Shown: positions 27,010-36,476, counted from the stretch's first letter. The stretch is 64,000 nucleotides of DNA from Vibrio mediterranei (GCF_900088415.1 NZ_FLLQ01000005.1:372001-436000), one strand, 5' to 3'. Made by a program: numbers and translations. Notes: generated by a model not told the origin, from the letters alone.

Positions 27010-27038
27010 TATCACTTTATTTTATCCCCCTTTCCAAT

Positions 27039-27063
27039 GCCGCTGTTTAACAGCGGCTTTTTT
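27039..27063 (+). terminator. Terminator after dpaL
   Basis: GCCGCTG and CAGCGGC with a 5-nt loop, followed by six Ts. Confidence 0.88.
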
Positions 27064-27178
27064 ATCACTCGGTTACGAGAAATAAATTTAAATACTTCAC
27101 ATGGATTATTTATTTAGCTACACACAAACGTAACAAAATATATTTATCCTCGGCGAGTTAATCATTCAAGGAGGAAAT

Positions 27179-28972
27179 ATGAACTCGCTTAGAACCACTT
27201 TTGCTTCGGTTATCGTAGCAAGCATCGCACTATCTGGATGTGCATCAAACTCTTCTTCAAAGACAGCTTTCAATGCCGTTGAGACGTTTAATATTCAATG
27301 TAAAACATCAGTTGTCCCTGAACCTTCAGAAATGTCAATTTCCGGTCTTACCTTGGTCGGCACATCCATCGCAGATGCCCCGTTTGGTACATCTGCTGCA
27401 GAGATTGTCAGTTACGATAGCTGCACCGACAAGCTATATGTGGTCAATGCACAAGCAAAGAAAGTCGATGTACTTTCGCTTGATAAACAAGGTAAGCCAA
27501 GTTCGACAGGTCAGATTGATCTAGTATCCGCAGCACAGCAATCCGGCATTAAAATTGGCGCAGCGAATAGTGTATCGGCTCATGAAGGACTGGTCGCTGT
27601 TGCTATCGAGAATAGTAATAAGCAAGACAAAGGCATTATTGCCTTGTATCGCTCCGATACCTTAGCGCTCATTACCACCTACCAAGCAGGCTCACTGCCA
27701 GACATGGTCAGCTTCTCCAAAGACGGCCGTTACCTTGCTAGTGCAAACGAAGGTGAACCCAACGCAGACTACTCTGTCGACCCAGAAGGATCTGTCACTT
27801 TGGTCGACCTAAACAATGGACCTCAAAAAGCAGTAGTGACTCAGATTGACTTTCGCGAGTTTAATCAGGGCCAATCTCGTCACTCAGAACTTAGTTCTAA
27901 AGTTCGCATCTCTCATCCTAACGCGACTGTTGCTCAAGACTTAGAGCCGGAATATTTAACGTTTGATGAGAAAGGCTCGCTCTATGTAGCCCTTCAAGAA
28001 AACAATGCGATGGCGACGATTGATGTTGCTTCAGCGAGTGTTAAAAGTATCGTTGGCTTGGGAGGCAAATCTTGGCAAACAGCGAAACTTGATGCCTCTA
28101 ATAAAGACAACATTGTGGGCAATTTGAAGAGCTACCCAATGTTAGAAGGCCTGTATATGCCCGACAGCATAGCTAGCTATAGCATAAATGGCGAAACTTA
28201 TGTAGTGACCGCGAATGAAGGTGATGGCCGTGAGTATGGTTTCAACACCACACAACAACAATGTGATAAACAAGGTTTCAAGTGGGACGGTGACGAACAG
28301 CAAAATGCTGAGGACTACGCTAACAAGCAAGACTTCTGTATCGCTTACGTTGATGAGGTTCGTGGAAAGAAGCTCAAAGTGGATCCGAATCATCCTCTGG
28401 CAGTCGCTCTAAAAGACAACGCACAATTAGCACGCCTTAAAGTGATCAAGCCAAACCAAACATTGGCAGCAGATGAAAAAGTGCAAGCCTTTGGCGCTCG
28501 CTCCTTCTCTATCTGGAATGAAACGGGTGAACGGGTTTATGACAGTGGCGATGAATTTGCCAACATTGTATTCATGAAGGAAGCGAAGTACTTCAATAGC
28601 ACTAATGATAATAACGGCTCCGCAGATGACCGCAGTGATGATAAAGGTGTCGAGCCAGAGGCCATTGAAGTTGCACATATTAATGGTCGTCACTACGCGT
28701 TCATTGGCTTAGAACGTCATGGCGGCATTATGGTCTATGATGTTACAGAACCTGCACAAGCCCTGTTTATCACCTACGTTAATAACCGTGACTTCTCCCA
28801 GCCAGTTTGCACTCAAGTAGATGATGGCGATTGCGATAATGCCCAATACAACCCAAAGGCAGGCGATCTTGGACCTGAATCCATTGAGTACTTCACTCGT
28901 CAGGGCAACCACTTTATTGCCGTCGGTAACGAAGTCAGTGGGACGACATCTGTCTTTAGAATCGATCTTTAA
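27179..28972 (+). CDS. Choice-of-anchor I type beta-propeller lipoprotein
   Basis: The 597-residue protein has a lipoprotein signal (ASIALSGCASNSS; lipid-bearing Cys at residue 21) and then repeated propeller-like units: PFGTSAAEIVSYDSCTDKLYVVNA, SFSKDGRYLASANEGEPNADYSVDPEGSV, VTANEGDGREYG, and HYAFIGLERHGGIMVYDV. This layout matches the choice-of-anchor I family of surface or periplasmic proteins. The biochemical role is not known; relatives are sometimes named with alkaline phosphatases because of shared regions. A strong AAGGAGG site precedes the start. It seems to be a single-gene unit between two terminators. Confidence 0.82.
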   Translation: MNSLRTTFASVIVASIALSGCASNSSSKTAFNAVETFNIQCKTSVVPEPSEMSISGLTLVGTSIADAPFGTSAAEIVSYDSCTDKLYVVNAQAKKVDVLSLDKQGKPSSTGQIDLVSAAQQSGIKIGAANSVSAHEGLVAVAIENSNKQDKGIIALYRSDTLALITTYQAGSLPDMVSFSKDGRYLASANEGEPNADYSVDPEGSVTLVDLNNGPQKAVVTQIDFREFNQGQSRHSELSSKVRISHPNATVAQDLEPEYLTFDEKGSLYVALQENNAMATIDVASASVKSIVGLGGKSWQTAKLDASNKDNIVGNLKSYPMLEGLYMPDSIASYSINGETYVVTANEGDGREYGFNTTQQQCDKQGFKWDGDEQQNAEDYANKQDFCIAYVDEVRGKKLKVDPNHPLAVALKDNAQLARLKVIKPNQTLAADEKVQAFGARSFSIWNETGERVYDSGDEFANIVFMKEAKYFNSTNDNNGSADDRSDDKGVEPEAIEVAHINGRHYAFIGLERHGGIMVYDVTEPAQALFITYVNNRDFSQPVCTQVDDGDCDNAQYNPKAGDLGPESIEYFTRQGNHFIAVGNEVSGTTSVFRIDL

Positions 28973-28978
28973 TCACGC

Positions 28979-29011
28979 TTTAGGCTCTGACCGTTTTTGT
29001 CAGAGCCTAAA
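28979..29011. terminator. Hairpin after the propeller lipoprotein gene
   Basis: TTTAGGCTCTGAC and GTCAGAGCCTAAA are perfectly complementary around a T-rich loop. There is little T tract, but the position after the stop codon suits a terminator. Confidence 0.65.
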
Positions 29012-29114
29012 ATGCAACAGTGTTAATCGTCACGACAAAAAGACCGATTTGATGACAACGAATTAATTATCTATAAAGCGCCTCCTGTTTCTTACAACCA
29101 CGGCGGCGCTTATC

Positions 29115-29717
29115 ATGCAAAAGCTCATCGATTCTTTATTCTCTCAAGGCTATTACATTTGGGACGATTTTCTGTCTCCCGATCAAGTTGATGCGCTCAA
29201 AGAGTGTCTGCCAGAGAACTGGAAAAAAGCGTGTATTGGTCGCAACGACGAAGTCATGCGTGAAAGCGCAATTCGCAGTGACAAAATCTGCTGGCTATCG
29301 AGCGATCTTGGTGAACCAGTTCAACAATTTCTTAGTAAGATGGAGATCATTCGCCAAGCCGCAAACCAGAATTTTTTCTTGGGCCTATTTGAATATGAAG
29401 CGCACTTTGCAAAATATGAAAAGGGTGATTTCTACCAGAAACACCTAGATTGCTTCCGCGGTAACGAGAATCGCCGTTTGACGACAGTGTTCTACATGAA
29501 CGATGAATGGACAGAGCAAGATGGTGGTGATTTAGTTGTCTACGACTTAGATGACAATGAGTTGACGCGAATCAAACCAAAATCAGGCCGATTATTTGTG
29601 TTTTTCTCAGAGCAGTTCCCTCACGAAGTACTGCCAACTCACCGCGAGCGTTTTAGCATCGCAGGTTGGTTCAGAACCAATGGTGTAAAAGACAACATAT
29701 TGGATATAGCTCAGTAG
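29115..29717 (+). CDS. 2-oxoglutarate/Fe(II) prolyl-4-hydroxylase-like oxygenase
   Basis: A 200-residue protein with the double-stranded helix core of 2-oxoglutarate oxygenases. The iron ligands are His110 and Asp112 (QKHLDCF) and His170 (QFPHEV), and Arg179 in RERFSIAGW would bind 2-oxoglutarate. Length and motifs match the bacterial SM-20/PHD-like group, of which the Pseudomonas member hydroxylates a proline of EF-Tu. The target here is inference only. No operon partner is evident. Confidence 0.85.
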   Translation: MQKLIDSLFSQGYYIWDDFLSPDQVDALKECLPENWKKACIGRNDEVMRESAIRSDKICWLSSDLGEPVQQFLSKMEIIRQAANQNFFLGLFEYEAHFAKYEKGDFYQKHLDCFRGNENRRLTTVFYMNDEWTEQDGGDLVVYDLDDNELTRIKPKSGRLFVFFSEQFPHEVLPTHRERFSIAGWFRTNGVKDNILDIAQ

Positions 29718-29803
29718 CCATCATCCCCTGCAGGGGTGCTATTTCATTAAGCACACCATCGTTGTTTTCGAACACAGTCCACCACTTTTATTAAATTAAT
29801 TGC

Positions 29804-29832
29804 GAGAAGTGTCCGCCATCGGATACTTCTTC
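29804..29832. terminator. Imperfect hairpin between the hydroxylase and the Crp/Fnr gene
   Basis: GAGAAGTGTCC pairs with GGATACTTCTTC with one mismatch. Weak T tract, so terminator function is uncertain. Confidence 0.35.
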
Positions 29833-29933
29833 TCTGCATTCCCCTATACACTCTCCCTCAACGACGGCAAGAAACGCATTCATAATATCCGTAAGCCTCT
29901 ATAATCTATAAGAAGATATTAAAAGAGGCGGTT

Positions 29934-30638
29934 ATGACAAAGACGATAGCGGTTGAACAATTGAGATGGACGACGTCGTTGTCGCCAGAGTTGTCACAAG
30001 AACTGGTTTCTGTGGCTCAGCGAATTTCAATCGAAGACCCTGCGTTGACAAGTCCGAGTCTCATAAATAGAGGCATCAACTTTATAGAACGTGGAACATT
30101 AGCGATTTGTATACAAACACCAAATTTAAAAACTGCAAATTGCCTATTAGTGGGTCAAGATGGCTGGTTCGGAAATTATATTGACCCTAATGCCTCTTTA
30201 TTGCCTTTTATATTTATTGAAATAGAACCTTGTAGCATTATTCATTTTAGTAACCAACGCTTGCGTCCAATATGTGAAAAGAATGCTGAAATCTACAAAT
30301 GGTTTTATTCATTAACGTTTGAGTCAAAAGAGAAGTGGCTACAAAGCCAGTTAATATATAGTGCGAATATCACAGAGCGGATTGTTTATCAGTTGATTGA
30401 TATATTGGCTCATATGAACACCAACGAATCGATGGTCGAAATTTCAGTGTCACAGCAACAGTTAAGTGACATGACAGGTATCGCACGCCAACGGGTAAAC
30501 GAAGTAATGAAAGAACTAGAAAGAAATCAGCTTGTTACTTTAAATAGAGGCAAGGTTCGCATCGATTCGCCACAGAGGCTAGCTGCTTATATGGACGACA
30601 TTGATCTAAGCATCCGCGATCCAAGACTGTATATTTAG
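29934..30638 (+). CDS. Crp/Fnr-family transcriptional regulator
   Basis: A 234-residue regulator with an N-terminal cyclic-nucleotide-like beta barrel (about 30-125) and a C-terminal Crp-type helix-turn-helix (VSQQQLSDMTGIARQRVNEVMKELERNQLV). No FNR-like cysteine cluster is present at the N-terminus, and the barrel lacks the cAMP phosphate motif seen in CRP, so the ligand is unknown. It is a separate unit; the following small gene starts about 100 bases later. Confidence 0.86.
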   Translation: MTKTIAVEQLRWTTSLSPELSQELVSVAQRISIEDPALTSPSLINRGINFIERGTLAICIQTPNLKTANCLLVGQDGWFGNYIDPNASLLPFIFIEIEPCSIIHFSNQRLRPICEKNAEIYKWFYSLTFESKEKWLQSQLIYSANITERIVYQLIDILAHMNTNESMVEISVSQQQLSDMTGIARQRVNEVMKELERNQLVTLNRGKVRIDSPQRLAAYMDDIDLSIRDPRLYI

Positions 30639-30738
30639 TCATTACCAATTCTATCCAATAATGTGACTACATTGTTGGAACATGCTTAAACAACTTTATC
30701 AGGTTCTCCTGAGGAATAAACACAGCTGTAGGTTATAT

Positions 30739-31086
30739 ATGCCGTTTATCTATGCCATTAAAATTCACACTGATACCAAGGATGACGTAAATAAGAAGTT
30801 TCGTGCTAACAAACTTGAAGGTGAAGTAATCGTTGACCATTTAGGTCAGGTTTATATCTGCCCTCAGTTAAGTACGACTAAATGGAAATTTTACCCAAAG
30901 TCTAGCCAACTTATCGTTAGACAGGATCAACGCTGGAATACTGTTATCGAAGAAACACTGCAGTTTATGGAAGCACACTATTCCGTTTCAGTAGAAGATA
31001 GGAAGCCAAGCTGGATTAATATCAGCCAACCTTTTCGATGCCCCAAAATGGCTCTGTATATCAAGAGTCTGGATTTCATCGCCTGA
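30739..31086 (+). CDS. Hypothetical protein of about 115 residues
   Basis: I do not recognise a family. The chosen start gives MPFIYAIKIHTDTKDDVNKKFRANKLEGEVIVDHLGQVYICPQ. The protein is soluble, with mixed alpha/beta character and no signal peptide. An upstream in-frame ATG at 30682 would add 19 residues but has no good ribosome binding site. The lipoprotein gene 38 bases downstream may be co-transcribed. Confidence 0.55.
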   Translation: MPFIYAIKIHTDTKDDVNKKFRANKLEGEVIVDHLGQVYICPQLSTTKWKFYPKSSQLIVRQDQRWNTVIEETLQFMEAHYSVSVEDRKPSWINISQPFRCPKMALYIKSLDFIA

Positions 31087-31123
31087 GTAAACTTTAACTC
31101 CACTTTCAATTAAGAGAAACTCT

Positions 31124-31867
31124 ATGAATGTACTACGCTCGTTGTCATGTTTTGCTTTCCTGTTAACCGCCAGCACGTTGCTTGGGTGCGGAGGAAGCAG
31201 TCCAACTAATCCAGAAGCAACCCTAACGCAACCTCAAAGTATGATTGTTCGTACATTTGACTTTATTGTTAGTCCCATTGAGTCCATTGAGACTGACGTG
31301 ATAGCCACGTCTCTAAACGGAGAGAAGCATGAGTTACTGAAAGACCAGTACTCTCGCCGTATCGGTTATTCGAAGATCGTACAATTTCGCGATACTGCTG
31401 ATTTCGTTGACTTACTAAACATTGAGCTTATTAGTCAAAATGAACAACTGGCGCTAGCTAACACTCAAATTAAACTGGTAGATAAAGCTCGCTATTGGGT
31501 TTTTAGTCTAGGTAATACCGACACCGATGACTATCAACTATTAGCTCTACACCAACCCAAGGTTCAAACCGTGGACGGGACAGTTCCCGTTTTTATCCTA
31601 GATCTTGATGTTCACAAGCATATAGATAAAACTGCAGTTCACATAGGTCAACAATCGCCACCAATTGATATCTCGTCACTCGGTGACTTCAAACAAATAA
31701 ATATGTCAAAAGATCTTATGAATTTTGACCTCACCGTAAACTACAGCGACACCACGACCTTGGACTGCACAGTTTGGACCCCAGAAGAAGACTCAGTATG
31801 GAACGATAATGCTTGGGTGGTATTCATCGTAAATGAACGGTGTCACCTTAGACATGTTGACCAATAA
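31124..31867 (+). CDS. Hypothetical lipoprotein
   Basis: A 247-residue protein with a lipoprotein signal (FLLTASTLLGCGGSSPTN; lipid-bearing Cys near residue 22). The mature part shows no domain I can name; two cysteines close to the C-terminus (LDCTVW and NERCHL) could pair. Family unknown. It follows the small gene at 30739 and precedes a possible 42-codon reading frame. Confidence 0.65.
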   Translation: MNVLRSLSCFAFLLTASTLLGCGGSSPTNPEATLTQPQSMIVRTFDFIVSPIESIETDVIATSLNGEKHELLKDQYSRRIGYSKIVQFRDTADFVDLLNIELISQNEQLALANTQIKLVDKARYWVFSLGNTDTDDYQLLALHQPKVQTVDGTVPVFILDLDVHKHIDKTAVHIGQQSPPIDISSLGDFKQINMSKDLMNFDLTVNYSDTTTLDCTVWTPEEDSVWNDNAWVVFIVNERCHLRHVDQ

Positions 31868-31882
31868 GGTAAAAGTATAAGC

Positions 31883-32011
31883 ATGCTTAGCATAGTGTTA
31901 GCCACCTATATGGCCTTAGCCCATATTCACAAACACGCCATTGATAGAAAAGTAAAAAGCAGCAAACTGTTAGAATGGAACGTTACAGAGCCTAGACGCG
32001 ACGTTCCATAA
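31883..32011 (+). CDS. Possible small protein of 42 residues
   Basis: The frame MLSIVLATYMALAHIHKHAID ... EPRRDVP starts 15 bases after the lipoprotein stop. The hydrophobic N-terminus is too short for a normal membrane segment. AAGGT lies 13 bases before the ATG, farther than usual. Chance is possible. Confidence 0.3.
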   Translation: MLSIVLATYMALAHIHKHAIDRKVKSSKLLEWNVTEPRRDVP

Positions 32012-32021
32012 CTTATGACTT

Positions 32022-32873
32022 CTAACTATGGTCTTGCTTTGAACTCGCAGTAAACTCGAGTACTTTTTCTGCACACACATCAATGCAGCGTCCACAACTA
32101 ATGCAATCTTGGCTCATAACACGACGATCTCCCCCTTTCAGTGGCTGCCTAAGAACATCGGGTTCAGGGCACACGTTATAACAATCCATACATTTAGTGC
32201 ACGCCTCTCGGTGGGTTGCTTTAATTCTGATAACGCTCTTACGACCGATGACGCCGTAAGTTGCACCCAGTGGGCACAAATGCCCGCACCAACCGTGTTC
32301 AACCAAAACGAGATCAAGTAAGAAAACCAATAGAATCAGTATCCAGCCAGCACCCATCCCAAATACCAATCCACGATGTAACGATGCCACCGGGTCAATC
32401 CACGCCCACAACAGTGAACCAGAAACAGCACTACCCAGTAGAATCACCGGAATCAACCAATAGCGAAGTTTTGGAGACCATTTATAACTGGCTTTAAGAT
32501 TGAGTTTACGTCGCATCCACGCTGCTAAATCGGTGACCATATTGAGAGGGCAAACCCAAGCACAGAACGCACGAGGAGCAATAAGAGCGTAAAACACAAC
32601 AACAATAGCAACACCAATGAGAGCGTTCACTTCTGGCCAGTGCCCTGTGGCCAATGTTTGCATCACGAGGAGTGGATCACTGAGAGGAATCACCCCAAAT
32701 AACATGCTGGATGATAGGTTGCCTTCAAGAATTCCCCATGTTGGCCCCACCATGAATAGACCTATGATGGCCAGTTGGCATAACCTTCTTAAAATCAAAA
32801 AACGATGTGCCTTCCACCAGCCAAGCTCTTTTATCGCGTCTTTACCCGCATCTTTTGCGAGATTCTTAGCCAT
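32022..32873 (-). CDS. napH: Quinol dehydrogenase membrane subunit NapH
   Basis: A 283-residue polytopic protein starting with the NapH-like KELGWWKAHRFLILRRLCQL. It has four membrane segments, two CxxxCP motifs (PRAFCAWVCPLN, GHLCPLG) and two 4Fe-4S sites near the C-terminus (CTKCMDCYNVCP; CISCGRCIDVC). NapH oxidises menaquinol or ubiquinol and hands electrons to NapG. It starts 2 bases after napG stops. Genes for a nitrate reductase (napDABC) are not in this window. Confidence 0.92.
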   Translation of the reverse strand: MAKNLAKDAGKDAIKELGWWKAHRFLILRRLCQLAIIGLFMVGPTWGILEGNLSSSMLFGVIPLSDPLLVMQTLATGHWPEVNALIGVAIVVVFYALIAPRAFCAWVCPLNMVTDLAAWMRRKLNLKASYKWSPKLRYWLIPVILLGSAVSGSLLWAWIDPVASLHRGLVFGMGAGWILILLVFLLDLVLVEHGWCGHLCPLGATYGVIGRKSVIRIKATHREACTKCMDCYNVCPEPDVLRQPLKGGDRRVMSQDCISCGRCIDVCAEKVLEFTASSKQDHS

Positions 32874-32875
32874 GG

Positions 32876-33649
32876 TTATTTCCTCCCGTCATTAATGCGG
32901 ATGTGCTCACTCGGCGCTATCTCTGGTGTTTCAGGGAAGGTACCATCGCGAAGTTCTACCTTTTCTTCCCATCCAAGCTGATAGTGGTCGCCCATATGGC
33001 CTTTAGCGAGTTCAATAGGCACAACCTTTATGACAGGTACATCGGTAACACATGCCTGCTCACATTTACCGCAGCCTGTACAGTGGTCAGAGTGAACCGT
33101 TGGAATAAACTTGGCGTGGTAACCAGTGCGCTGGTTGCGAATTGGCTCAAGGGTAATTGCTTTATCGATGACCGGACACACTCGATAACAAACATCGCAG
33201 CGCAACCCCTGCCAGTTCAAACACTCTTCATGGTCAATAAGAACCGCGAGACCCATACGGGAGTCATCGATATTAGTAAGTGAATGATCAAGCGCACCAC
33301 TTGGACACGCCACCACACAAGGAATGTCCTCACACATTTCGCAAGGAATATCACGGGCGGTAAAATATGGCGTTCCTGATGCTACAGGAGATAAAAGGGT
33401 TGCAAGCTTTAGCGTATCGTACGGACAGGCCTGGACGCATAAACCGCAGCGCAAACACGCTTGGTCAAATTGGTCGCCAGCAAGCGCTCCAGGCGGCCGT
33501 ATAGGCACTCCTCCACTGGTTTTTGCTTGCCCTTGTTTGGATTGTAACCCCAGAAAAGTCGCCGCAGCACCAACCCCGACCGCTGTTCTTGCTGCGTCAC
33601 GTAGAAATCTGCGACGACTTTCAGAAGACTTATTGTTTTGCCTAGACAT
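32876..33649 (-). CDS. napG: Ferredoxin-type protein NapG
   Basis: The 257-residue protein starts with a twin-arginine signal ([23 protein letters not shown]), so it is exported folded. Four 4Fe-4S motifs follow: [46 protein letters not shown]. NapG accepts electrons from NapH in the periplasm for a terminal reductase. A perfect FNR-type box lies about 140 bases upstream, which fits oxygen-limited expression. Which reductase it serves is unknown. Confidence 0.92.
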   Translation of the reverse strand: MSRQNNKSSESRRRFLRDAARTAVGVGAAATFLGLQSKQGQAKTSGGVPIRPPGALAGDQFDQACLRCGLCVQACPYDTLKLATLLSPVASGTPYFTARDIPCEMCEDIPCVVACPSGALDHSLTNIDDSRMGLAVLIDHEECLNWQGLRCDVCYRVCPVIDKAITLEPIRNQRTGYHAKFIPTVHSDHCTGCGKCEQACVTDVPVIKVVPIELAKGHMGDHYQLGWEEKVELRDGTFPETPEIAPSEHIRINDGRK

Positions 33650-33776
33650 GCTCAGATCCTTTCACTTTTAGTCAAAGGTATTATTTAATTATACTACTTC
33701 CGAGCTCATTCAGATGAGCTGCGCTAGGCGAATTGTAGCTCTTCCAAAGAATGTCCCTACTATACCAAAGGGTTAT

Positions 33777-33810
33777 ACTGAGAGTTGATTGATTAATATC
33801 AACTCTCAGT
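33777..33810. terminator. Long hairpin between the LysR gene and napG
   Basis: ACTGAGAGTTGAT and ATCAACTCTCAGT are perfectly complementary. There is no T tract, but the place after the LysR stop suits termination. The FNR-type box lies within it. Confidence 0.5.
33789..33802. promoter_or_regulatory. Perfect FNR-type box upstream of napG
   Basis: TTGATTAATATCAA matches the FNR consensus TTGAT-N4-ATCAA at all ten defined bases. With usual spacing, the transcript of napGH would start near 33754, leaving an untranslated leader of about 100 bases. Confidence 0.6.
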
Positions 33811-33836
33811 GAATACCTTCATCACAGTTTTGAATT

Positions 33837-34718
33837 TTATTGGTTTAATTTCATATCAGAGCAGACGGATAGGATATCTTGAATCACACGGTGTCGTTCT
33901 TTGCCCACTTGATAAAACAAACTAAAAGGCACTTGCCAATCACAACTTAATAGCGGGGAATGTTTCTTAACAACTCGACTCTTGCCCCACTTAGTCGATA
34001 TCCAATTGGGAAGAACTGCCCACCCATTTCGCTCAACGGCGGCTAACGTTTGCAGGTTTCCTCCTGTAACCCTAGAGTGAGAAGAAAAACGTTGAATTGC
34101 TCCCTCTGCCAACATCGTTCGTTCATTTACGTATTGAATTTCAAGCTGTATGTCTTCCAACGTAAAATCTTCCATAGGTTTGAGTACACTTTGCTCACCA
34201 ACATAGATCCCATAAGACACATAGCCAATCAGCATAAAATCCACCGTTTTTTCTGGGTACAGTAAACCAAGGGATGGCATTATCGCGAGATCAATTTCCC
34301 CAGAGACAATACCGTCCAATGCTAATTTTCTACTTCGTTCCAGCCAACTAACTCGCACCTTAGGATGGAAGTTAAGTGCATGCTGCTCGATTTTCTGAAT
34401 AGCCTCAATAGGAAAATCTTCGTTATACGCGACAGTCAGCGTCGCCTTTTGTGGTGACTGTAACGTCTGTATATGAGCAAGAAGCTTATCATTTTGCCTC
34501 AATACTAAGCGAAACTGCTCAATCAGAGCTTCGGCTTCTTCGGTTGGTAAGGCCGCCCTTCCCTCAACATTAATCAATTTGAGATTAGTCGCGTCCTCCA
34601 AGGCTTTGACCAGTTCACGAACCGTTGTCCTATCTTTGACTAATTGTCTTCCAGCCTGACTGTAGCTTTTACAATCGTATACCGCGACAAAAGCCGAAAT
34701 TTGCTCAATAGTATGCAT
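33837..34718 (-). CDS. LysR-family transcriptional regulator
   Basis: A 293-residue LysR protein; the N-terminal helix-turn-helix (EQISAFVAVYDCKSYSQAGRQ, then DRTTVRELVKALED) is somewhat degenerate. The gene is divergent from a MATE exporter with 111 bases between, the normal arrangement for a LysR regulator and its target. It may also influence napGH downstream, but a hairpin lies between. Confidence 0.84.
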   Translation of the reverse strand: MHTIEQISAFVAVYDCKSYSQAGRQLVKDRTTVRELVKALEDATNLKLINVEGRAALPTEEAEALIEQFRLVLRQNDKLLAHIQTLQSPQKATLTVAYNEDFPIEAIQKIEQHALNFHPKVRVSWLERSRKLALDGIVSGEIDLAIMPSLGLLYPEKTVDFMLIGYVSYGIYVGEQSVLKPMEDFTLEDIQLEIQYVNERTMLAEGAIQRFSSHSRVTGGNLQTLAAVERNGWAVLPNWISTKWGKSRVVKKHSPLLSCDWQVPFSLFYQVGKERHRVIQDILSVCSDMKLNQ

Positions 34719-34772
34719 GTATCACCACCAAAATTTGAACGGATATCCCCTACATAAGTGATTTTTATAATA

Positions 34773-34789
34773 TATGACATACGTTCATA
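34773..34789. promoter_or_regulatory. Inverted repeat between LysR and MATE genes
   Basis: TATGA-N7-TCATA, within the intergenic region and of the size bound by LysR proteins. Candidate shared operator. Confidence 0.4.
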
Positions 34790-34829
34790 ATAGCAGCAAC
34801 TTTTGAGTTAGTTTGTGAAGTAAAAAAAC

Positions 34830-36221
34830 ATGCATATCAATCAATCTACCGACGGAAATCGTTCTCCATTGAGCTATTTCGATCTTTCCATGCTCAAAAG
34901 TCTATGGACCACAGCAATACCCATTACCCTGCAAACCATTCTCTTTTCCGGCAAAGGTGTTATTGATGTGGTCATGTTGGGTCAACTGACTGAGTTTGAT
35001 GTCGCTGCCGCTGGTGTCGCAACTAAGATTCTGTTTGTCGCCACCATTTTGCTCTCTGGTATCTCAACAGGCGGAGCCATGCTTGCAGCCCAATACTTTG
35101 GAGCAAAGGATAAAACAGGATTGCTTCGTAGTATTACTTTAACCTGGGGCATGACCAGTATAATGGCGGTGATGTGTATCCTATTGTTTAGCTTGTGGGG
35201 GATCAATATCATCCACCTAGCCAGTAACGAGGATACTCTTTCTCACTTAGCCAATACCTATTTGTTATTTGCTGCGCCCAGCCTACTGTTTATGGCTTAT
35301 CAAACCAGTATTGCTGCGGGTTTACGATCCATACATCACGCCTCTACAACCACTTTCTTTAGTGCTATCGGCATAGTATTGAACATTGCATTCAATTGGC
35401 TACTCATCTTTGGTTATGCTGGCTTGCCAGCGCTAGGACTGAAAGGTGCCGCGTTAGGAACTACCTTAGCTGCCATGTGTGAGGCCGTTCTCATCTGGCT
35501 ATTCTTAAAACACCAAAATAGTGTTTTAGTTCTTCATCTCAACGGGTTTATCAGCAATCTGACTTGGGGTGATGTAAAACATTTCCTCTCTCTTAGTATT
35601 CCAACCACGCTAAATTTTTTTCTCTGGGCTATCGGTGTATTTGCTTATACCGCGATAATGGGACAAACCGGCACTGAAGGCTTAGTTGTCCTTTCAATCA
35701 TTTCACCGATTGAGGCATTTTCTCTTAGTCTATTGGTAGGTATCGCCAACGCATCTGCCGTCGTGGTCGGTAATAATTTGGGCGCTAAGGATTACGATCG
35801 TGCTTATTATCAAGCGATATTTTTCGCTGTTATTGCCACGTTAGCCACCATGATTGTCGCACTTACCCTCTATTCAAAAAAGGATGTCGTATTAGGCTTG
35901 TTTGGCGCACTCACTCCTGAATCCTATGCGCTGGCGGAACGCTTTTTCTTAGTTTTATGCATCGGTATTGTTTTACGTTCAGTGCCAACTGTGATGGTGG
36001 TGGGTGTGCTGAGGGCAGGCGGTGACGTTAAATTCTGTCTTTATCAAGACCTATTAACCCAATGGTGTTTTGGTTTACCTATTGCGGCGTTCTTCGCCAT
36101 CTATCTACGGTTTCCTGCGGACATCGTGTTCGTTGCCTTTTTCTTTGAGGCCATATTCAAATGGTTTGCTTGTCTATATCGTTTTAAAAGCCGAGCTTGG
36201 ATGAATCATTTGGCCAAATAA
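34830..36221 (+). CDS. MATE-family efflux transporter
   Basis: A 463-residue membrane protein with twelve hydrophobic segments and the MATE features MLGQLTEFDVAAAGVATKI in the first half and VVGNNLGAKDYDRA in the second. MATE carriers export cationic drugs or metabolites with Na+ or H+. It is divergent from the LysR gene at 33837. The start at 34830 has a weak ribosome binding site; the first 20 residues are polar and the start could be further in. Confidence 0.9.
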   Translation: MHINQSTDGNRSPLSYFDLSMLKSLWTTAIPITLQTILFSGKGVIDVVMLGQLTEFDVAAAGVATKILFVATILLSGISTGGAMLAAQYFGAKDKTGLLRSITLTWGMTSIMAVMCILLFSLWGINIIHLASNEDTLSHLANTYLLFAAPSLLFMAYQTSIAAGLRSIHHASTTTFFSAIGIVLNIAFNWLLIFGYAGLPALGLKGAALGTTLAAMCEAVLIWLFLKHQNSVLVLHLNGFISNLTWGDVKHFLSLSIPTTLNFFLWAIGVFAYTAIMGQTGTEGLVVLSIISPIEAFSLSLLVGIANASAVVVGNNLGAKDYDRAYYQAIFFAVIATLATMIVALTLYSKKDVVLGLFGALTPESYALAERFFLVLCIGIVLRSVPTVMVVGVLRAGGDVKFCLYQDLLTQWCFGLPIAAFFAIYLRFPADIVFVAFFFEAIFKWFACLYRFKSRAWMNHLAK

Positions 36222-36251
36222 CTCACTTTTAGCTTCTACAAGGTTTTCAAT

Positions 36252-36476
36252 ATGAACTTACTTTCTTTATATGAAACTTATGGTGTCATCTTGGCGCTAT
36301 TGGCGTTTATCGTGATTTACCTCTACGTCCACATGAAATACATTCGTCACCACGAATTACATAAACGCTTTCTAGCGGCTTTGTGGGCTCTGATGAAAAA
36401 CACTATTCACGGTGAACACATTAGAACTCTGGGGTACAAAGAAGAGAAAGAAAGAAAAAAAAGAACTCGTCAATAA
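36252..36476 (+). CDS. Small single-pass membrane protein
   Basis: 74 residues with one membrane segment (ILALLAFIVIYLYVHM) followed by a very basic tail (KEEKERKKRTRQ). Family unknown. It lies 30 bases after the MATE gene and is probably in the same transcript. Confidence 0.6.
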   Translation: MNLLSLYETYGVILALLAFIVIYLYVHMKYIRHHELHKRFLAALWALMKNTIHGEHIRTLGYKEEKERKKRTRQ

